Positions 1-6,017 of a stretch of DNA of 9,668 nt are shown here, in pieces. The position numbers were made by a program, and so were the translations under genes. The notes beneath the pieces are model-generated. The model saw only the letters and a list, made by a program, of their open reading frames with translations, searched no databases and had not been told where the DNA came from. Each line of letters begins with the position of its first letter. Positions within the stretch are counted from its first letter, which is position 1. The DNA comes from an uncultured Lachnospiraceae bacterium (GTDB taxonomy: Bacteria > Bacillota_A > Clostridia > Lachnospirales > Lachnospiraceae), in NCBI GenBank assembly GCA_946613735.1, contig CAMOFS010000035.1:1-9668 (forward strand). Reading direction: 5' to 3'.

Positions 1-195
1 ATCAAGATTTCCGGTAATGAGGATGAGAGCCTTTCAGTTGCCGCATCCATCAATATAGAATATGATTTTGTGATCCCTGAGGTCTGCCAGGCAGTCCAGG
101 ACAAGGTCAAGCAGAGCATTGAGAATATGACCGGCATCGGAGTATCCGCCGTCGACATACGTATCGCTTCCGTCACAGGGACCTCAAACTCATAG
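1..195 (+). CDS. Asp23/Gls24 family (YqhY-type) protein, C-terminal fragment
   Basis: Only the last 64 codons and the TAG stop are inside the window, so the start and full length cannot be seen. The fragment reads from IKISGNEDESL through VAASINIEYDFVIPEVCQAVQDKVKQ to a short tail ending VTGTSNS. The alternation of a beta strand (the VAASINIEYDF region), an amphipathic helix (VCQAVQDKVKQSIENM) and a closing strand (GVSAVDIRIASV) is typical of the C-terminal half of the small Asp23/Gls24 (DUF322) fold. A YqhY-type member commonly lies between the biotin carboxylase genes and nusB in Firmicutes, and the next gene here is nusB. In Bacillus, YqhY has been linked to control of acetyl-CoA carboxylase; whether that holds here is inference. 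A terminator-like hairpin follows the stop. Confidence 0.8.
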   Translation: MKISGNEDESLSVAASINIEYDFVIPEVCQAVQDKVKQSIENMTGIGVSAVDIRIASVTGTSNS

Positions 196-221
196 AACTT
201 TGAAAATCAAAATTATAACTG

Positions 222-253
222 AAGAGAGGATGCCGTAAGGTGTCCTCTTTTTT
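222..253 (+). terminator. Intrinsic terminator (or attenuator) between the Asp23-family gene and nusB
   Basis: A near-perfect hairpin has its left arm at 222-234 and its right arm at 239-251. The core is AGAGGA (225-230) pairing with TCCTCT (243-248). It is extended inward by two G-T wobble pairs and CC/GG, and outward by G-T and A-T pairs. It closes on a GTAA tetraloop (235-238), which fits the stable GNRA class. The right arm runs into six T residues (248-253). This is a textbook Rho-independent terminator. No good promoter lies between it and nusB, so it may be leaky, or act as an attenuator that lets part of the upstream transcription enter nusB. Confidence 0.8.
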
Positions 254-270
254 GCAAAGGAGAGATTATC

Positions 271-669
271 ATGAATCGACATCAGCTTAGGGAAGAGACC
301 TTTTGCCTGCTTTTTCTTACCGAGTTCCATCCGGAGGATGAGATAGGCGAGCAGATGCGTATCTTTATCGAAGAGCGGGATATGGGTGACCAGGGCGAGT
401 ATGTGGAAAAAAAGGTTGCCGATATCATTGCCCACCATGATGAGATTGACAGGCGCATCGAGGAAAGGTCCGAGAACTGGAAACTTTCCCGTATGGGCAG
501 GGTGGAGCAGTCCCTGCTTCGACTGGCGGTATATGAGGTGGTCTACGAAGAACTGCCCCGTGGCATCGCTATCAATGAGGCGGTGGAGCTGGCCAAGGTC
601 TACGGAGAGGAGCAGAGCCCTTCCTTTGTCAACGGTGTTTTGGCCCGTGTTATCGGACAGGATGAGTGA
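271..669 (+). CDS. nusB: Transcription antitermination factor NusB
   Basis: The gene encodes a 132-residue all-helical RNA-binding protein, a normal NusB length. NusB joins NusE (ribosomal protein S10) on boxA RNA and supports antitermination, mainly of rRNA operons, in the cytoplasm. Family marks are the N-terminal basic RHQLREETFCLLF helix, the mid-protein segment around NWKLSRMGRVEQSLLRLAVYE (residues 70-90), and the C-terminal AINEAVELAKVYGEEQSPSFVNGVL (residues 98-122), the most conserved part of the family. The ATG at 271 is preceded by AAAGGAGA (256-263) at good spacing. The stop is one base before the xseA ATG at 671, so the two are probably translationally coupled. An intrinsic terminator sits just upstream. 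No folD lies between nusB and xseA, unlike in Bacillus. Confidence 0.95.
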   Translation: MNRHQLREETFCLLFLTEFHPEDEIGEQMRIFIEERDMGDQGEYVEKKVADIIAHHDEIDRRIEERSENWKLSRMGRVEQSLLRLAVYEVVYEELPRGIAINEAVELAKVYGEEQSPSFVNGVLARVIGQDE

Positions 670-670
670 T

Positions 671-1888
671 ATGGAAAAAAGTGTTTATTCCGTATCACAG
701 CTCAATAAATACATTAAGAACATGGTGTCCTCGGATTTCCTTTTGTCCCACATATCTGTCAGAGGTGAGGTGTCCAACTTCAGGGGAGCCGGATCATCGG
801 GTCATCTGTACTTTACGCTAAAGGACAAGGATGCCGAGGTTTCCGTGGCTATGTGGAAAAGCAAGAAAAACGGTCTTAAGGGGGAGCTTAAAAACGGTGC
901 TGCTGTCACGGTCACCGGAAGTGTCGATGTATATACCGTCCGGGGGACCTACCAGATCATCGCAGACCGCATCGAGCCCCAGGGCCTGGGTGATCTATAC
1001 ATAAAGTACGAGCAGCTGAAAAAAGACCTTGAAGAAAAGGGCATGTTTGACGAGATGTATAAAAAGCCCATCCCGGAGTATATCACCACCCTGGGCGTGG
1101 TTACTGCCGAGACCGGAGCGGCCATAAGGGATATTATCCAGGTATCGCACCGCAGGAACCCTTACATCAGGATCATCCTTTCTCCGGCCCAGGTTCAGGG
1201 AGATGGAGCAGCTGAGTCCGTGGCTTCTGCCATAAAAAGACTCGATGCCCTGCAGCCGGACGTTATGATAGTGGGCAGAGGTGGCGGTTCCATCGAGGAT
1301 CTGTGGGCCTTTAACGAGCTGCCTGTGGCGGATGCCATTTTCAACGCCCAGACTCCCATAATCTCCGCAGTGGGTCATGAGACGGATACCACCATAGCAG
1401 ATTATGTGGCGGACAGACGGGCTCCCACTCCCTCGGCGGCGGCGGAGCTTGCAGTTTTTTCCTATGATGATTTTGTGGCTGAGAACAAAAGGCTGCGGGA
1501 CAGGCTGTCGGACCGGATGGAGCGCATCATAGGTTATAGCCGCATGAGGCTTTTAGCTGACGGTGAAGCTATAAAAAAGCACAGTCCCGAGAATCAGCTT
1601 TTGAGTATAAAAAAGGAGCTGGCCAATGTGAGGCTTCGACTGGATACTGCCATGGATAACAGGCTGGCTGCTGACAAACGCAGGCTTTCCGTACTCGCGG
1701 AGAGGATAGACGGCAGATCGCCCGCAAAAAAGCTGGCCGGGGGGTATGCCTACGCCAGGGATGCCGCCGGGAAGCGGCTTGTGTCCGTGGAGCAGGTCAA
1801 GGCGGATGATAATATTACCCTTACTGTCTCGGATGGTAGTGTGATTTCAAAGGTGGAAAAGATCCTTCGGGCTACGCCCTCAGGATGA
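671..1888 (+). CDS. xseA: Exodeoxyribonuclease VII large subunit
   Basis: This is the 405-residue catalytic subunit of exonuclease VII, which degrades single-stranded DNA in both directions to short oligonucleotides. An N-terminal OB-fold runs over residues 3-103 (SVYSVSQLNKYI; HLYFTLKD). The nuclease core follows, with LGVVTAETGAAIRDI (141-155), GRGGGSIEDLW (202-212), AVGHETDTTIADYVADRRAPTP (233-254), and then a coiled-coil region and a C-terminal beta segment (GGYAYARDAAGK). The start is taken at 671, one base after the nusB stop, with AGG at 659-661. An in-frame ATG at 662, overlapping nusB, would add three residues. The last eight residues, ILRATPSG, and the TGA stop come from an inverted copy of the intergenic repeat, so the original end of the gene may have differed. 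The small subunit gene follows 83 bp later. Confidence 0.95.
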   Translation: MEKSVYSVSQLNKYIKNMVSSDFLLSHISVRGEVSNFRGAGSSGHLYFTLKDKDAEVSVAMWKSKKNGLKGELKNGAAVTVTGSVDVYTVRGTYQIIADRIEPQGLGDLYIKYEQLKKDLEEKGMFDEMYKKPIPEYITTLGVVTAETGAAIRDIIQVSHRRNPYIRIILSPAQVQGDGAAESVASAIKRLDALQPDVMIVGRGGGSIEDLWAFNELPVADAIFNAQTPIISAVGHETDTTIADYVADRRAPTPSAAAELAVFSYDDFVAENKRLRDRLSDRMERIIGYSRMRLLADGEAIKKHSPENQLLSIKKELANVRLRLDTAMDNRLAADKRRLSVLAERIDGRSPAKKLAGGYAYARDAAGKRLVSVEQVKADDNITLTVSDGSVISKVEKILRATPSG

Positions 1889-1890
1889 CA
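1861..1890 (-). repeat. Palindromic repeat copy R1 (inverted), overlapping the 3' end of xseA
   Basis: This copy lies opposite to the others and reads on the minus strand with the same plan as R2. The outer stem is ATCCT (1862-1866) with AGGAT (1882-1886), the inner stem GGGC (1869-1872) with GCCC (1876-1879), and the loop TAC (1873-1875). It ends in GATGACA, the complement of the TGTCAT that opens R2. The first 28 bases are coding for xseA and contain its stop codon. Confidence 0.8.
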
Positions 1891-1920
1891 AAAAAGGCAA
1901 GCCTGTAATCCGGCCGCGCG

Positions 1921-1951
1921 TTGTCATTCTGAGCGAAGCGAAGAATCTTTT
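1921..1951 (+). repeat. Palindromic repeat copy R2, upstream of xseB
   Basis: The copy opens with TTGTC. It then folds as outer stem ATTCT (1926-1930) with AGAAT (1942-1946), tandem G-A mismatches, inner stem GC (1933-1934) with GC (1938-1939), and loop GAA (1935-1937). It ends in CTTTT. Positions 1922-1950 match R3 over nearly their whole length. R1 and R2 together form an inverted pair with 30 bp between them. The xseB ribosome binding site begins about 11 bases after R2. Confidence 0.85.
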
Positions 1952-1971
1952 ATAAAAAAATAGGAGAACAC

Positions 1972-2178
1972 ATGGAAACAACAATTAGAGAGGACTTTGA
2001 TTCCCTCGAAGCTATAATAGAAAAAATGGATGATGCCGAGGTCTCCCTGGAAGAGAGCTTCGGGCTCTATGAGGAGGGCATGAAGCTTTTAAAAAAGCTT
2101 AAAGGCCGCATAGACACGGTAGAACAAAAGGTTAAAAAACTCAGCGAGGACGGGAGGCTTTCGGATCTGGATGAATGA
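1972..2178 (+). CDS. xseB: Exodeoxyribonuclease VII small subunit
   Basis: The gene encodes a 68-residue acidic helical protein, within the usual 60-85 residues of the family. Several copies bind the coiled-coil arms of XseA and are needed for stable exonuclease VII. The signature is clear: DFDSLEAIIEKMDDAEVSLEESFGLYEEGMKLLKKLKGRID (residues 8-48), a helical hairpin, then a second helix with EQKVKKLSEDG. AGGAG at 1962-1966 stands five bases before the ATG. The 3' end overlaps the ispA start by eight bases in another frame, which suggests coupled translation. Between it and xseA lies a repeat pair that may change the relative expression of the two subunits; that is inference. Confidence 0.94.
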   Translation: METTIREDFDSLEAIIEKMDDAEVSLEESFGLYEEGMKLLKKLKGRIDTVEQKVKKLSEDGRLSDLDE

Positions 2179-3097
2179 ATATGATTTTAAGACAAAGATG
2201 TCAGAGCGGCATAGCCAGATAGAGCGTATCATCGAAGAGACCCTTCCAAAGGAGGAGGGCTATGCAAAGACGGTTTTGGAGGCCATGAACTACAGTGTTC
2301 GTGTGGGAGGAAAGAGACTTCGCCCCATACTAATGCAGGAGTGCTATCGCCTTTTCAAGGAAAAAAGTGACGGGTTCGTGGTAGAGGATTCCCTGAGATA
2401 CTACATGGTGGCCATCGAATGCATCCATACTTATTCTCTGGTTCACGACGATCTGCCCGCCATGGACAACGATATGCTACGCAGGGGACAACCCACCACC
2501 CACGCTAAGTACGGGGAGGCTATGGCTATTCTGGCAGGGGATGCTCTGTTAAATTATGCCATGGAGCTTACCACCCGGGCGGTGGACGGAGCCCGTGATG
2601 ACGATATGAAAAGACTTGCCTATGCTCAGCGACTGCTTTTTGACCGTTCGGGCATATTTGGCATGATAGGCGGACAGACTGCCGACGTGGAGGCTGAAAA
2701 GACCGGTACTGCAGGCAGCGAGGAGCTTTTGAGTTACATCCACAGGAACAAGACCGGTGCACTTATCATGGCATCAATGATGGTGGGAGCTATCCTTGGC
2801 GGAGCGGATAAAGAGCAGCAGGGGACGGTGGCCTCCGTTGCCCAAAACATCGGACTGGCCTTCCAGATCCGGGATGATATTCTGGATATTGAGGGCGACG
2901 AGGATACCCTGGGCAAGCCCATCGGCTCCGATGAAAAAAATGAAAAGCTTACCTATGTGGCAGTCCACGGTATGTCAAAGGCCAAGGCGGATGTGGATAC
3001 CCTTATGGCCGAGGCTGACAGGCTTTTGGATACGCTACCCGGGGACAAGAGATTTTTGCACGCACTTTTTGATGAGCTTACCACCCGGGAAAAATGA
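2171..3097 (+). CDS. ispA: Farnesyl diphosphate synthase (short-chain polyprenyl synthase)
   Basis: This 308-residue cytosolic prenyltransferase condenses dimethylallyl diphosphate with two isopentenyl diphosphates to give farnesyl diphosphate, feeding undecaprenyl and quinone precursors. Visible motifs are GGKRLRPIL (residues 47-55), the first aspartate-rich motif DDLPAMD (93-99, the bacterial DDxxxxD form), RRGQPTTHAKYGEAMAIL, GGQTADVEAEK (168-177), HRNKTGALI (191-199) and the second aspartate-rich motif DDILD (235-239). The tyrosine five residues before the first motif (Y88) fits a product of C15 length, as in E. coli IspA; a geranylgeranyl product cannot be excluded. The ATG at 2171 overlaps the end of xseB. 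A GGGAGG lies somewhat far upstream (2152-2157), so translation probably depends on xseB. The next gene makes the pathway's first enzyme. Confidence 0.93.
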   Translation: MNEYDFKTKMSERHSQIERIIEETLPKEEGYAKTVLEAMNYSVRVGGKRLRPILMQECYRLFKEKSDGFVVEDSLRYYMVAIECIHTYSLVHDDLPAMDNDMLRRGQPTTHAKYGEAMAILAGDALLNYAMELTTRAVDGARDDDMKRLAYAQRLLFDRSGIFGMIGGQTADVEAEKTGTAGSEELLSYIHRNKTGALIMASMMVGAILGGADKEQQGTVASVAQNIGLAFQIRDDILDIEGDEDTLGKPIGSDEKNEKLTYVAVHGMSKAKADVDTLMAEADRLLDTLPGDKRFLHALFDELTTREK

Positions 3098-3105
3098 TAT
3101 TCCCA

Positions 3106-3134
3106 TGTCATTCTGAGCGAAGCGAAGAATCTTT
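3106..3134 (+). repeat. Palindromic repeat copy R3, upstream of dxs
   Basis: The copy opens with TGTCA. Its outer stem is ATTCT (3110-3114) with AGAAT (3126-3130), its inner stem GC/GC (3117-3118 and 3122-3123), and its loop GAA (3119-3121), ending in CTTT. It matches R2 almost base for base. It is a single copy with no inverted partner. It is flanked by the 9-bp direct repeat GATATTCCC at 3096-3104 and 3162-3170. Confidence 0.85.
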
Positions 3135-3148
3135 GCTCGCGGGATTGC

Positions 3149-3169
3149 GGAATATTTCAAAGATATTCC
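3149..3169 (+). promoter_or_regulatory. Hairpin just upstream of the dxs ribosome binding site
   Basis: GGAATAT (3149-3155) pairs with ATATTCC (3163-3169). The stem can extend by a T-G and a T-A pair to leave a CAA loop. It ends three bases before AAGAGG (3172-3177), the dxs ribosome binding site. No T tract follows, so it is not an intrinsic terminator. The left arm could instead pair with the GATATTCC at 3096-3103, which would enclose repeat R3. A role in dxs translation or RNA stability is inference. Confidence 0.45.
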
Positions 3170-3182
3170 CTAAGAGGTACAG

Positions 3183-5051
3183 ATGATACTCGAAAAGATA
3201 AAAGAAAGCGGTGACGTTAAGAAAATAGACAAGAGCGATCTGCCCCTTTTGGCTGAGGAGATCAGATCCTTTCTCATAGACACCCTGTCTCATACCGGAG
3301 GACATCTTGCGTCCAATCTCGGTGCAGTTGAGCTGACCATAGCTCTGCACCGTGTTTTTGACGTGGAGCGTGATAGGATAGTCTGGGACGTGGGACATCA
3401 GAGCTATACCCACAAGATACTTACGGGACGCAGGGAGCAGTTTGATTCACTTCGCTCCTACGGCGGTATTTCCGGTTTTCCACGGATGGATGAGAACCCG
3501 GCGGATGCCTTCGGTACGGGTCATGCCTCCACCTCCATCTCAGCGGGGCTGGGCATTGCTACAGCCAGGGATATCCTGGGAGAGGATTTCAACGTGATCT
3601 CCGTTATCGGCGATGGCTCCCTTACGGGGGGTATGGTATATGAGGCCATGAACAATGCCTCCGCCCTTAAAAAGAATTTCATCATCGTCTTAAACGACAA
3701 TAATATGTCCATCTCCCTCAATGTAGGCGGTATGCATGACCATCTGGTGCGGGTGCGCACCAGCAGGGGATATGTGCAGTTAAAGGAGGGAGTACAGTCA
3801 TTTTTGGAAAAGATCCCCCTCATAGGACAGGCGCTGGTCCGTGGCATCCGTAAGGTGAAAAACGGTATCAAGCAGCTGGTGATTCCCGGGATGATCTTTG
3901 AGGATCTGGGGATTATGTATATAGGCCCCGTCCGCGGCCACCATATCGAGGATATGGAGAGGGCCTTTGAGAGAGCCAGGGAGTTCAAGGGGCCGGTGCT
4001 GGTTCATGTGATCACCGATAAGGGCAGGGGTTTTCTTCCGGCACAGCGCCATCCCAGCCGCTTCCACGGAGCGGATCCCTTTGATGTGGAGAGGGGACTT
4101 CCTCTGGTATCGAAAAAGCCTTCCTATACGGATATTTTTTCCACTGTCATGAGGAAGATGGGTGACAGGAATGAAAAGGTGGTGGCAGTTACAGCGGCTA
4201 TGATGGACGGTACGGGATTAAAGCGCTTCCACAATATGTTCCCGGATAGATTTTTTGATGTGGGTATAGCAGAGGAGCACGCGGTGACCTTTGCGGCAGG
4301 TATGGCTACACGGGGGCTGATCCCGGTGGGGGCCATTTATTCCTCTTTTTTACAGAGAGCCTATGATCAGGTGCTCCATGATGTGGCACTGCAGAGGCTT
4401 CATGTGGTATTTGCAGTGGATCGGGCAGGACTGGTAGGAAGCGACGGAGCCACCCATCAGGGGGTTTTTGACCTGTCGTTCCTTACCACTATTCCGGATC
4501 TGGTAGTCATGGCTCCGAAGAATAAATATGAGCTTTCCGATATGGTAAAGTGGGCCGTGGCCTATGAAGGCGGTCCCGTGGCCATAAGATATCCCAGAGG
4601 AGAGGCTTGTGTCAGTTACAAGGAGGAGCGTGCGACCGTAGAGCTGGGACGATCCGAGACCATAAAAAGCGGCGGCAAGGTGCTTTTATATGCCATCGGT
4701 TCCATGGTGGATGTGGCGATGAAGGCCAGGAAGATATTATCAGCTGAGGGTATCAAGGCTGCCGTGTGTAACGCCAGGTTTGCGGCACCCCTGGATGTGG
4801 AGTATCTCAAGGAGGCTGCCGGCAGGTATGACCTCATCATAACCTTAGAGGAAAATGTGCGCTCCGGTGGTTTCGGCGAACATGTGATGGATGCGCTTTT
4901 GTCTGTCGGGTACAGGGGCAGGATAGATATCGTCGCCATACCTGATGTATTTGTGGAGCACGGTAATGCAGAGCTTCTCAAGAAAAAGCTGGGACTGGAT
5001 GCGGAGTCTGTGGCCGAAAGGGTAAAAAAGGAAGTAAAAAGTGGCAGATAA
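3183..5051 (+). CDS. dxs: 1-deoxy-D-xylulose-5-phosphate synthase
   Basis: This 622-residue thiamine diphosphate enzyme joins pyruvate and glyceraldehyde 3-phosphate to make DXP, the first step of the MEP isoprenoid pathway. Motifs are HLASNLGAVELT with the conserved His (H41), VWDVGHQSYTHKILTGR (67-83), GTGHASTSISAGLGIA (111-126), and the cofactor motif GDGSLTGG (143-150) continuing to LNDNNMSIS. Then come IAEEHAVTFAAG (362-373, with the catalytic Glu E364), the QRAYDQVLHDV segment, DRAGLVGSDGATHQGVFD (413-430), RYPRGE (469-474), and a C-terminal transketolase-like domain. An oddity is GPVRGHH (248-254), where the family usually has GPVDGH or GPIDGH. AAGAGG at 3172-3177 precedes the ATG. The 3' end overlaps tlyA by 11 bases. 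Placement next to ispA groups an early and a late step of isoprenoid synthesis. Confidence 0.96.
   Translation: MILEKIKESGDVKKIDKSDLPLLAEEIRSFLIDTLSHTGGHLASNLGAVELTIALHRVFDVERDRIVWDVGHQSYTHKILTGRREQFDSLRSYGGISGFPRMDENPADAFGTGHASTSISAGLGIATARDILGEDFNVISVIGDGSLTGGMVYEAMNNASALKKNFIIVLNDNNMSISLNVGGMHDHLVRVRTSRGYVQLKEGVQSFLEKIPLIGQALVRGIRKVKNGIKQLVIPGMIFEDLGIMYIGPVRGHHIEDMERAFERAREFKGPVLVHVITDKGRGFLPAQRHPSRFHGADPFDVERGLPLVSKKPSYTDIFSTVMRKMGDRNEKVVAVTAAMMDGTGLKRFHNMFPDRFFDVGIAEEHAVTFAAGMATRGLIPVGAIYSSFLQRAYDQVLHDVALQRLHVVFAVDRAGLVGSDGATHQGVFDLSFLTTIPDLVVMAPKNKYELSDMVKWAVAYEGGPVAIRYPRGEACVSYKEERATVELGRSETIKSGGKVLLYAIGSMVDVAMKARKILSAEGIKAAVCNARFAAPLDVEYLKEAAGRYDLIITLEENVRSGGFGEHVMDALLSVGYRGRIDIVAIPDVFVEHGNAELLKKKLGLDAESVAERVKKEVKSGR
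5028..5043 (+). promoter_or_regulatory. Ribosome binding site and GTG start of tlyA inside dxs
   Basis: AAGGAAG (5028-5034) lies six bases before GTG at 5041, within the last codons of dxs. No in-frame ATG lies near the start of the conserved S4 domain, and the conserved protein begins right here, so this non-ATG start is well supported. Confidence 0.7.
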
Positions 5052-5883
5052 CAAACCTGTTAAGGAAAGACTGGATATAATACTGGTGCAGCGGGGCCTG
5101 GCTCCAAGCCGCGAGAGGGCCAAGGCCCTTATAATGGAGGGCATTGTCTTTGTAAACGGCGTCCGGGAGGACAAGGCGGGATCATCATTTCCGGTCAATG
5201 CGGATATTGAGGTTCGTGGCAGCAATATGGAGTTTGTCAGCCGCGGCGGCTATAAGCTAAAAAAGGCTATGGAGGAGTTTCCCATAGACTTGGACGGGGC
5301 GATCTGCATGGATATCGGCGCTTCCACCGGAGGCTTTACCGACTGCATGCTCAAGCGTGGCGCAAAAAAGGTGTATTCCGTGGATGTTGGCACCAATCAG
5401 CTGGACTATCGTCTTCGGACAGACGAGAGAGTGGTGTGTATGGAGCAGACCAATGTACGCTATATGGTGCCCGAGGACATACCGGATGTGCCGGACTTTA
5501 TCTCCGTGGATGTCTCTTTTATATCACTTAAGCTGGTTCTGCCTGTAGTAAGTACCCTGCTGTCAGATGAGGGCAGTGCAGTCTGTCTTATAAAGCCACA
5601 GTTCGAGGCCGGAAGGGAACAGGTGGGCAAAAAAGGTGTGGTAAGGGATCCGGCGGTCCACCGCCAGGTCATAGAAAATGTTCTTTCCTATGCGGCCGAA
5701 AATGGACTTTATCCTGCGGGACTGTCATATTCGCCCATCAAGGGTCCAAAAGGAAATATCGAGTATCTTATCTATCTGTTGAAACACGAGTCACCCGCTT
5801 CATGCGAGGGCCGCATAGCTTCAGATGTTTCGGGTGAGGCCGTTAAAAGGCTTGTTGATGACGCACATTTCAACCTCAAATAA
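5041..5883 (+). CDS. tlyA: TlyA family rRNA (cytidine-2'-O)-methyltransferase / hemolysin A homologue
   Basis: The protein has 280 residues. An N-terminal S4 RNA-binding domain (residues 8-65; ERLDIILVQRGLAPSRERAKALI, then VFVNG) is joined to a FtsJ-like SAM-dependent methyltransferase (68-245). Visible sites are SRGGYKL (67-73), the SAM motif DIGASTGGFTDCML (91-104), VDVGTNQLDYRLR, SVDVSFISL (155-163) and LIKPQFEAGREQVGKKGVVRDP (183-204). Mycobacterial TlyA methylates ribose 2'-OH groups of 16S and 23S rRNA and affects capreomycin sensitivity. The clostridial form (YqxC) is assumed to modify rRNA; the exact site is unknown. The old hemolysin label is probably misleading. Translation starts at GTG inside dxs, so it depends on the same mRNA. 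In related genomes NAD kinase usually follows; here it does not. Confidence 0.93.
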   Translation: MADNKPVKERLDIILVQRGLAPSRERAKALIMEGIVFVNGVREDKAGSSFPVNADIEVRGSNMEFVSRGGYKLKKAMEEFPIDLDGAICMDIGASTGGFTDCMLKRGAKKVYSVDVGTNQLDYRLRTDERVVCMEQTNVRYMVPEDIPDVPDFISVDVSFISLKLVLPVVSTLLSDEGSAVCLIKPQFEAGREQVGKKGVVRDPAVHRQVIENVLSYAAENGLYPAGLSYSPIKGPKGNIEYLIYLLKHESPASCEGRIASDVSGEAVKRLVDDAHFNLK

Positions 5884-5898
5884 TTATTTGATTTTTTT
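5877..5898 (+). terminator. Possible weak terminator at the end of tlyA
   Basis: CAAAT (5877-5881) and ATTTG (5886-5890) flank AATT and are followed by seven T residues (5892-5898). The stem is short and all but one pair are A-T, so it is weak. It spans the tlyA stop and overlaps the -35 box of the next promoter. No stronger candidate is seen between tlyA and the phosphodiesterase gene. Confidence 0.25.
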
Positions 5899-5916
5899 AG
5901 CGCTTTAAAGTATAAT
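5888..5916 (+). promoter_or_regulatory. Sigma-A type promoter of the phosphodiesterase gene
   Basis: TTGATT (5888-5893) and a perfect TATAAT (5911-5916) are separated by exactly 17 bp. The predicted start near 5922-5923 leaves a leader of about 92 nt before the ATG at 6015. The leader holds a short hairpin, GGGAT (5931-5935) with ATCCC (5942-5946), and repeat copy R4. I do not see the conserved core of a c-di-GMP riboswitch in it. Confidence 0.75.
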
Positions 5917-5970
5917 GTGTTGAATGTAAGGGGATTGACTCATCCCGGTCAGTTTATTTCATTTTATTAC

Positions 5971-5996
5971 TTCATCCTGCGCGAGGCGAAGGATCC
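5971..5996 (+). repeat. Palindromic repeat copy R4, in the leader of the phosphodiesterase gene
   Basis: This is a divergent copy. The outer stem is ATCCT (5974-5978) with AGGAT (5990-5994), the inner stem CGC (5980-5982) with GCG (5986-5988), and the loop GAG. Compared with R2 and R3 the outer stem has changed on both sides (TTC to TCC, GAA to GGA) and still pairs. It ends six bases before the ribosome binding site of the next gene. Confidence 0.7.
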
Positions 5997-6001
5997 ATGT
6001 T

Positions 6002-6017
6002 AGGGAGTTTTTTGATG
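6002..6017 (+). promoter_or_regulatory. Ribosome binding site that fixes the phosphodiesterase start
   Basis: AGGGAG (6002-6007) lies seven bases before the ATG at 6015. The earlier in-frame ATG at 5997 directly follows repeat R4 and has only its GGATCC end in front, with no proper spacing. The later start is therefore preferred. Confidence 0.65.

Noticed and set aside
200..219. Possible nusB promoter, TTGAAA (200-205) and TATAAC (214-219)
   Set aside because: The spacer would be only 8 bp, and the start would fall inside the terminator hairpin.
3521..3988. A 155-codon open frame on the minus strand
   Set aside because: It is antisense to the conserved core of dxs, is of low complexity, and has no family signature.
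5923..6014. c-di-GMP riboswitch in the leader of the phosphodiesterase gene
   Set aside because: The conserved core and tetraloop-receptor layout of the known classes is not visible, and much of the leader is repeat R4.
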